Shown here piece by piece: positions 60,201 through 64,000 of a stretch of 64,000 nucleotides of DNA. The DNA comes from Lineus longissimus (Eukaryota > Nemertea > Pilidiophora > Heteronemertea > Lineidae), in NCBI RefSeq assembly GCF_910592395.1, contig NC_088318.1, forward strand, positions 18,290,349 through 18,354,348, in the 5' to 3' direction. The position numbers and the translations under genes were made by a program. A model generated the notes under the pieces. It was not told the origin of the DNA, searched no databases, and saw nothing but the letters and a program-made list of their open reading frames with translations. Position 1 is the stretch's first letter. Every line of letters begins with the position of its first letter.

Positions 60201-61945
60201 AATCTTTGACCTGATCAATAAACCTCGAGAATGTTACCCTTTACTCGTGAGTCCAGCCGTAAAGCTGATGGTGTTTGACCTGCCAATGGGTTGATAAGGA
60301 TATGATATGAAACTCATGACTGCCAGTAAGTTATGCAGTTGTCATTATTATCCTGATGGGGAAATCCAACAAAGCCTCCTTGGAAATAACTCATCCGTTC
60401 TGTGAGTGACATATGTTACAAGTGACAACATGAACCTGATGTGAACCAAGCCGTTAGAATATTCTTAATGTCTTGAACCTTGCCATTTACTCTTGTATGA
60501 ACATTTCTTTACCATTTCAGAAAATTTTGAATGATTTTGTAACTGTGGAGATGGCATTCCATGCAAAAGCATTAGAAATGCTCACATCATCATATCAGAG
60601 CCTCAATATATTGAATGAGGATGAGGACTTAGAAGTCAGTATATTTTCTGTGCTGTGGCAAGGTGAAATGATCCCGGGGAAGGTCTCTTCAGCGTGACTG
60701 GGTCTACCCCAGGTCCATTTCATCGCACCACGTTACTAGACAAATTCAGTGTAGTAATAGTGTTTTCGCTTGTGTGTTATTTCAGCATGTTTTAAGTGAG
60801 TTTGTAAATATTGAGATGGTGTTCCATGCTAAAGCTCTCGAGTTTCTCACTAATGGTTACAAGATGATAAATATCATGGATGAGGATGAAGACATGGAGG
60901 TAGACAAGTTTCGCCGAGATTGCTTAATGAATTAACCAATTGCTATACTAACCAGTTGTGCTTGAAGCTAATCCAAAATTATGCTAACTTTATACTTCTT
61001 GTCTCTGTCCTAGAGTGGAGTGAATATGCCAGGGCAATTAATCTGTAATGACAGAAAGTTTGCTTTGTTGATTGGTGAAAAACTTCCAATTTGACTGTAT
61101 TCTTAAATCAGTTGCCTTTTGTACCACTCATCAGCGACCTCTGTTTTCCATGGTAGTCAGTTCGTTCCCTTACAGTGTCTGTGTTCACATATTTCCTCTC
61201 CTCTTTTCCAAATCTTTCCTCTATGAGTAATAGTGTATCTTTGAATTGTGTTCTGACTGGCCTCTCACTGTGAAATCTAACAAACAGTGTTTTGTCGTCT
61301 TGAGAATTGTGACGAAATAATCCTGCTTATCTATAATCTGTCTCATGCTTACGTTACGTGATCCAAGCCTGAACGACATTTGCTGCAAGCACAACTGATC
61401 CACCTTTGTTTTACAGTTTCTGCATCTGCTGTCATAATCTGTCTACTAAGTACGCCACCTATCTCTCATTACAGGAGTTCAGAAATTCCCTCCGCCCAAG
61501 TGCATCATCGGCACGCTTGAACAATATGAAGCGAACAGGCTCGCGGACGTCGCTTAACTCTGCAGGACTAACGACGACGAAATCCACGCCGCCAACCACT
61601 CCGCGGCGAAAACCTCCAGCGAAGCCAAAAGCAAAGCCATCCTCGAAATCCACACCAAATCACTACGGAAACCATGTGAGTTTTAACCATGTAAGTGTCC
61701 ATGTCCTCAAGGGACCGTTTATTTATAATGTCTCACTTTGGATAGCGTGTTATTGTACTGGAGTGCTTGCCAAGACTGCACTATAATGTTGTCATAACTA
61801 TTTCCAGCATGATGATGAATCTGACGAAGAAGAAGATGATGAAGACGAAGATGACGAAGATGATGACGACAACGATGACTACGAGGAAAACAACAGAGGA
61901 AAAGTGAACGGTTCGTCACGACACTACAATGGCTATCGGAGATAA
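48184..61945 (+). CDS. CIBAR1: CIBAR/FAM92 BAR-domain protein, whole gene model
   Basis: Spliced model: exon 1 (48184-48215 or 48937-48965), 55406-55521, 56855-56979, 59072-59140, 59375-59476, microexon 59742-59747, 60037-60141, one of 60521-60634 or 60786-60899, 61475-61675, 61808-61945. All junctions are GT-AG and in phase, giving about 335 residues against about 290 in the human protein. Family signatures run in order: ITNVEKQFG, YARKSARLRDK, FAENLAAVQDYRQAE, RLEARVITPLMDYG, NPSDRREI, SARTSKALEE, EMxFHAKALE, DEDEDLE, EFRNSLRPS. Vertebrate CIBAR proteins bind Chibby and shape membrane at the basal body during ciliogenesis; a mitochondrial role is also reported. The C-terminus has a Lys/Pro-rich segment then an acidic tail. 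It could be orthologous to both CIBAR1 and CIBAR2. Family assignment is firm; the first exon is not. Confidence 0.9.
48216..55405 (+). other. CIBAR intron 1, about 6.4-7.2 kb
   Basis: Apart from the second candidate first exon at 48937-48965, I see no coding exon. There are poly-C/G-rich patches near 51.71 kb and a few short chance open frames. The donor is at 48216 (GTCAGT) or 48966 (GTAAGT), and the acceptor is TATCTTTCCAG at 55405. Confidence 0.5.
48937..48965 (+). CDS. CIBAR1: CIBAR candidate first coding exon (b)
   Basis: ATG ATG opens MMNDPSFAA and ends GCCCG|GTAAGT in phase 2. CG plus T of exon 2 gives Arg before ETQAK, which matches the Arg I recall at this position in vertebrate CIBAR proteins. 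An in-frame TAG at 48931 precedes the start. The donor is stronger than that of candidate (a), but no promoter motif is evident close by. Confidence 0.45.
55406..55521 (+). CDS. CIBAR1: CIBAR exon 2, start of BAR domain
   Basis: Acceptor TTTCCAG|T and donor AAAG|GTAAGT. It encodes ETQAKTVSNRITNVEKQFG and then the family motif YARKSARLRDK. It enters in phase 2 and leaves in phase 1. Confidence 0.92.
56855..56979 (+). CDS. CIBAR1: CIBAR exon 3
   Basis: Acceptor CCATTGCAG|GTG and donor GCAGAG|GTAAGT. It encodes GDELSKALVTYTDTES followed by FAENLAAVQDYRQAE, the most conserved stretch of the family. It begins in phase 1 and ends in phase 0. Confidence 0.93.
57447..57625. repeat. 27-bp intronic minisatellite in CIBAR
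   Basis: The unit CAGTATGGGGCTCATGCTGT followed by CTCATTA is repeated about six times, the central three copies nearly identical and the outer ones degenerate. It lies in intron 3. Each central unit contains the acceptor-like string TCTCATTACAG, so the array is a string of decoy 3' splice sites. Confidence 0.9.
59072..59140 (+). CDS. CIBAR1: CIBAR exon 4
   Basis: Acceptor CTATCTTTCAG and donor GCGAGA|GTAAGT. The 23 codons IQRLEARVITPLMDYGTA and CKHAR continue the BAR helix in phase 0 at both ends. Confidence 0.93.
59375..59476 (+). CDS. CIBAR1: CIBAR exon 5
   Basis: Acceptor TTTGTTTGCAG and donor GAAATT|GTATCC. The 34 codons run DDLKSAFAAQNKERRQKKTL to NPSDRREI, in phase 0. The donor is weaker than others in the gene, which fits regulated splicing of the adjacent microexon. 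Read-through would add SFSLKSILH-like residues and stop. Confidence 0.92.
59528..59598 (+). repeat. tRNA-derived SINE remnant or tRNA pseudogene
   Basis: A 71-nt tRNA-sized segment. Outer stems GGGAGTGG and CCACTGCC pair at seven of eight positions. There is an A-box-like TTGTCAAGTGGT and a perfect B-box GGTTCGATTCC (59579-59589). The T stem does not pair properly and the anticodon stem is weak, so it is not a functional tRNA. It sits in the CIBAR intron just upstream of the microexon. Confidence 0.6.
59742..59747 (+). CDS. CIBAR1: CIBAR 6-nt microexon
   Basis: ACTAAG, encoding Thr-Lys in phase 0, is flanked by a strong acceptor (GACTCTTTCTTCAG) and a strong donor (AAG|GTATGT). Joining exon 5 (NPSDRREI) directly to exon 7 (AERDLQRAG) would leave the protein two residues short of the vertebrate alignment, in which two residues (Ser-Gln as I recall) lie between these blocks. 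The microexon restores exactly those two. Confidence 0.75.
60037..60141 (+). CDS. CIBAR1: CIBAR exon 7
   Basis: Acceptor GTCCTTTCAG and donor ATAAAG|GTATGA. The 35 codons AERDLQRAGVESARTSKALE to FERKKLKDIK are in phase 0. They are part of the third BAR helix. Confidence 0.93.
60521..60634 (+). CDS. CIBAR1: CIBAR exon 8A, alternative BAR segment
   Basis: Acceptor TTACCATTTCAG and donor TTAGAA|GTCAGT. It has 38 codons in phase 0: KILNDFVTVEMAFHAKALEM then LTSSYQSLNILNEDEDLE. Its 114-nt neighbour 8B encodes a homologous segment of identical length, so the two are probably used alternatively. Confidence 0.93.
60786..60899 (+). CDS. CIBAR1: CIBAR exon 8B, alternative BAR segment
   Basis: Acceptor TGTTATTTCAG and donor ATGGAG|GTAGAC. 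It has 38 codons in phase 0: HVLSEFVNIEMVFHAKALEF then LTNGYKMINIMDEDEDME. It is identical to 8A at 22 of 38 residues, with the EMxFHAKALE core fully kept. SEF and IEM make it look closer to the vertebrate sequence than 8A. No stop or frameshift is present, so it is under coding constraint rather than a dead copy. Confidence 0.92.
61475..61675 (+). CDS. CIBAR1: CIBAR exon 9, Lys/Pro-rich linker
   Basis: Acceptor CTCATTACAG and donor AACCAT|GTGAGT. The 67 codons start EFRNSLRPSASSARLNNMK, the end of the conserved family region, and continue into a basic Ser/Thr/Pro/Lys-rich linker (TPRRKPPAKPKAKPSSKS). An alternative donor GTAAGT at 61691 would add VSFNH in frame. Confidence 0.9.
61808..61945 (+). 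CDS. CIBAR1: CIBAR exon 10, acidic tail and stop
   Basis: Acceptor ACTATTTCCAG. The 45 codons plus TAA encode an acidic run (HDDESDEEEDDEDEDDEDDD) and then a short basic end (SSRHYNGYRR). Vertebrate members also end in an acidic segment, shorter as I recall. Confidence 0.88.
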   Translation, partial: HDDESDEEEDDEDEDDEDDDDNDDYEENNRGKVNGSSRHYNGYRR

Positions 61946-63275
61946 AGGACGTTGCAGCTATGCGTTGTGGAATTTAGAAGTTGTGGGGTATTCTCTTATC
62001 TCAGGAAATGTCACTATGGGTACTGCAACAATACTGACATCAATTGTGAGTGTTATCTCAAATATTCCAGCCCATGTTATTATGCTAAGGTGCAACTGCA
62101 ACAAGACATGAACGTGATTTTGTTTTAAACTTCTAACGTATTTTGTTTGATGTTGAGGAGTTGTGAGAAAGTGGACACCAGACAATGTTTTCTTGAGGGT
62201 ATTATCACTTGTATATGAACTGTTTTATGCCTGGACTTGAAGGTTTCTTTGTCAGTTTCTGTTCAGTTCAAATTCATTTTTTGCATGATTAAGTTAAAAA
62301 TGGATATTCTGAGACTGGTCCAACTAAATTTCAGAGTTTATTCTGTGATTTCTCTGAAAGCTTCAAATATTGGTTCCGATTAATCAGTTTGCCAATGTTC
62401 TTCTGATAAAATTGTGCTGTCATCATTCTTACAAGTGGTAATTGGGTAACGTATAATGATGATATATGTAAAATCTGTTTTGGTATTTGAGCAAGATTAG
62501 GAGACATATCAGGGTATAATAAAGAAACTTGTTTGCCAAAAGTGTGTGAAGTTTCAAAGGTACAACCAATGTTCAATTGTGCTCCACCTATCTTTTGTTT
62601 ATGTCTCAAACTGTACTTAAATTTGAAAAGTAAGAAAAGAATCCCTCCTCCAATGTCAATGTAAGGTTCTGTAAGCGTGTCCATGTCAACTTCATTGAAG
62701 GACCCCTGTAGGATTACCTGTGATTTATGAGATCAGTATTTGATTTAGCAATAGTGTTATTTCTATTTAATGTTGATTCGCCGAGGAGAAGAGTGTAAGA
62801 TATTCAACGGTCAATTTTATATTATTTTGTACTCTTGAGGTGAAATACGTTTAGATTAAATTATCTGTATTGACATGTTTAGGTGTCGTTCTTGTAGCTG
62901 GATGACTCCTGTGTATTATTTATTTATTTGGCTGAGCGTTCTGTTCAAAATTGAAACTCGGGCTGTGAGGGATTATTAAGATGCAGTATTGTTGTTAGTG
63001 TAACCCAAGTGAAGCTGGTAAAACGGCTGGTGAAGGTTGGTTGTCCGATGCCGGACAAAAGGTGCCTGTCGACGCTGTAATACTAATATTACAGGAACGC
63101 ACCTGCATCGGGACTCAATGAGATTTTTCATGTCATAGTCAAGCATTCTGCTGACATGTTCATTCATTAGGTTCACGTTGGAGAAAACTGTATAAAATTA
63201 ACTGTAGGTAGCTTTTATGCATATGTAACTGTGGACCTCCTTAATTGTGCATCTCTTGACGTTTGAATAGCTAAA

Positions 63276-63457
63276 TACAGTGGAACCTCCCTTAGCGGAC
63301 ACCTCTCTATTAGGGACAACCTCTCTATTAAGGACACTAGTTTTGGTCCCAAATTGGTTGTTTCCATTTAATTTGACCTCTCTCATCAGGTCACCTCTCT
63401 ATTAAGGACAGCACTTGTCAGTCCCAAGGGTGTCCTTAATAGAGAGGTTCTACTGTA
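63276..63457. mobile_element. pogo/Tc1-mariner-type MITE, 182 bp
   Basis: The termini TACAGTGGAACCTC and GAGGTTCTACTGTA are inverted repeats flanked by TA, the usual mariner-superfamily target. Inside, CCTCTCTATTARGGACA recurs several times, and the right end carries its reverse complement. No transposase is present. TIRs starting CAGTGGAACCTC are, from memory, common among pogo-like non-autonomous elements. Confidence 0.8.
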
Positions 63458-63808
63458 GTTACAAAATAGAATGCCAGCTTAGCCAAGGGCATAGAAATGA
63501 TCAGCTGAATACTATAGTTGTCGAGATTATTAACTCTTGAAAATTATTGAAGTGAGATCTCGAATGATGTTTTTGCGAAAATCTTAGGTACAGGGTTAAG
63601 GCGGTGAACAGTGTTTTGTTAAGCAGTTTTAGAGGCAGATATGCATGGTATCACATTAATTAAGTTAGATTTGGCTACCATGAATGAAATAGAATTTTGT
63701 ACAGTTTTGTAATTTAGTATTTTTTATGAATCAAGTACTGCGGATTTTCTTCTAAGCAGTGTCACATCTTACTGAAATGTCCATTCAAACAGTGAGTCAT
63801 CTTCCACA

Positions 63809-63814
63809 AATAAA
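63809..63814 (+). terminator. CIBAR1: distal polyadenylation signal of CIBAR
   Basis: AATAAA followed within about 60 nt by a T/G-rich region (GACTGTTTGATTCTGG). A proximal AATAAA at 62518 is an alternative. Confidence 0.4.
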
Positions 63815-64000
63815 GAACTCGAGTATTTCTTGGACGATTATGACTGTTTGATTCTGGTCATGACCAGTTTGTAAAGGTTTTGCTATCATCTCTGTGATGT
63901 CAGCTGGTTCTGATTTTGTACATTGTGTATTTTTCTGCAGCCTTTCTTTTCCACAGCAAGCTTTGCCAAAAGTTGTTATTTTGACGGGCTTCTGCTGTCT

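Larger units (their letters stand above)
61946..63830 (+). other. CIBAR 3' UTR
   Basis: Candidate poly(A) signals are AATAAA at 62518-62523 and at 63809-63814, giving 3' UTRs of about 0.6 or 1.9 kb. The longer form would contain the MITE at 63276-63457. No open frame here is convincing. Confidence 0.5.

Noticed and set aside
60635-60785. exons 8A and 8B as two successive constitutive exons
   Set aside because: Both match the same single segment of the vertebrate protein; joining both would duplicate part of the last BAR helix. Alternative use is the simpler reading, although transcript data are needed.

Overview
The window looks like nuclear DNA from a bilaterian animal, most likely a marine invertebrate. 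The evidence is GT-AG introns, a multi-exon gene with canonical splice sites, an intronless rhodopsin-class GPCR, two genes with clear vertebrate counterparts, and many small non-coding inverted-repeat elements and minisatellites. The sequence alone does not separate a lophotrochozoan from an ambulacrarian or other marine invertebrate. Gene density is low: three protein-coding genes can be supported, all on the plus strand.

Layout. From 1 to 20.1 kb there is no gene I can support, only a 58-bp minisatellite (603-1000), a diffuse degenerate repeat block (about 9.23-10.21 kb), a promoter-like cluster of CRE and NRF1 sites (12.33-12.39 kb) and two foldback-type inverted repeats (15.4-16.0 kb). 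At 20165-21685 lies a single-exon 506-residue class A GPCR with a long third intracellular loop. It is amine/muscarinic/histamine-like in shape but lacks the amine-binding Asp of TM3. From 22.3 to 41.2 kb the DNA is gene-poor and carries a dispersed palindromic repeat family, a double hairpin (32.58-32.65 kb), a 235-bp terminal-inverted-repeat element (39.1-39.3 kb) and a 23-bp minisatellite. At 41271-45611 is a single-exon RBM12/RBM12B-type RNA-binding protein of 1446 residues with five RRM-like domains, a 13-residue coding minisatellite and a long Arg/Lys-Asp tract. From about 48.2 to 61.9 kb lies a CIBAR (FAM92) gene encoding a BAR-domain ciliary-base protein. I reconstructed it from at least ten exons, with a 3' UTR reaching perhaps 63.8 kb.

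The most notable content is in the CIBAR gene. Two adjacent 114-nt exons (60521-60634 and 60786-60899) encode alternative versions of the same 38-residue segment at the end of the BAR domain, with identical length and phase, so they are probably mutually exclusive exons. A 6-nt microexon (59742-59747) supplies exactly two residues of a BAR helix. Two phase-compatible first coding exons and a pair of donors 15 nt apart add further potential isoforms. RBM12 and CIBAR are direct neighbours here. As I recall, RBM12B and CIBAR1 are also neighbours on human chromosome 8q22, so this looks like old conserved linkage.

The three genes do not form a pathway: one is a membrane receptor, one a nuclear RNA-binding protein and one a membrane-shaping protein at the ciliary base. 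All gene models come from reading the sequence and remembered family knowledge; no database search was run.
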